Shown: piece by piece, positions 5,797-5,899 of the stretch
Position numbering within the stretch: the stretch's first letter is position 1
Layout: each line of letters starts with the position of its first letter
Assembly (NCBI GenBank): GCA_964560875.1
Contig: CAZLMW010000221.1
Location: forward strand, 1 to 5,899
Length of the DNA stretch: 5,899 nucleotides
DNA from: CAZLMW01 sp964560875
Lineage (GTDB): Bacteria; Myxococcota_A; UBA9042
Reading direction: 5' to 3'
Made by a program: the position numbers and the translations under genes
The notes under the pieces: model-generated
The model's database searches: none
Seen by the model: only the letters and a program-made list of their open reading frames with translations
Told to the model about the DNA's origin: nothing

Positions 5797-5899
5797 CGTT
5801 TCCTCCAGCGGCATCACGGCCGGCGGCGGGAGGATAGGCGAAAAACGGTCCATGTGAAGCGGCATTCCATCAGCCCGAAGTTCACCTGCACCTCGGCGC
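5797..5899. other. Upstream flank of the OB-fold lipoprotein gene
   Basis: Contains the ribosome binding site (5806-5802) and candidate promoter of the minus-strand lipoprotein gene. One minus-strand frame is open from the right edge to a TGA at 5816-5814 and would encode 27 residues (start AEVQVNFGLMECRF). It could be the end of an upstream gene, but it is too short to judge and would place the promoter inside that gene. Confidence 0.4.
5831..5858 (-). promoter_or_regulatory. Sigma-70-like promoter for the OB-fold lipoprotein gene
   Basis: On the minus strand TTCACA (5858-5853, five of six to the -35 consensus) is followed after 16 nt by TATCCT (5836-5831, four of six to the -10 consensus). 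Transcription would begin near 5824, giving a leader of under 30 nt that contains the GGAGG site of the gene starting at 5796. Position and spacing are right, but the call rests on consensus match only. Confidence 0.5.

Overview
The window looks like high-GC chromosomal DNA from a delta-proteobacterial lineage, most likely Myxococcota or a close relative. Three things point there. One exported protein ends in a Gly-Cys/hydrophobic/Arg tail resembling the MYXO-CTERM sorting signal. Another lipoprotein has a long Ser/Gly/Asp/Thr/Ala-rich linker right after its lipidated cysteine. The set of families (TIGR03790-like, DUF3052, OB-fold lipoprotein) also fits. Exactly 100 N bases at 1342-1441 mark a scaffold join, so this is a draft or metagenome assembly.

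Layout, left to right. 1-486 holds no convincing gene. It has a 13-C homopolymer, a 7-bp inverted repeat, some short tandem repeats and, at the extreme left edge, what may be the start of a leftward gene. 487-1683 (minus) is a lipoprotein with about 50-residue beta-propeller-like repeats, broken by the N gap. It is translationally coupled (ATGA overlap) to the DUF3052 gene at 1680-2132 (minus). Across an 83-bp divergent spacer, 2216-3946 (plus) encodes a secreted TIGR03790-like protein with an Ig-like domain and a C-terminal sorting-like tail. Its 3' end overlaps convergently by 40 bp with an acylphosphatase gene at 3907-4215 (minus). That gene is head-to-head with a protein-L-isoaspartate methyltransferase at 4195-5043 (plus) carrying an unexpected N-terminal signal-like segment. 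The last gene, 5056-5796 (minus), is an OB-fold lipoprotein with a good ribosome binding site and a sigma-70-like promoter.

The genes are packed very tightly: two coding overlaps on opposite strands, one ATGA overlap and a 12-bp convergent gap. Four of the six products appear to be exported (two clear lipoproteins, one secreted and probably C-terminally anchored protein, one signal-bearing methyltransferase). The acylphosphatase and DUF3052 protein look cytoplasmic. I see no evidence for one pathway linking them all. The acylphosphatase/isoaspartate methyltransferase pair is the most suggestive functional grouping (small-molecule or protein damage repair). No defence system, mobile element, CRISPR array, tRNA or rRNA was recognised.
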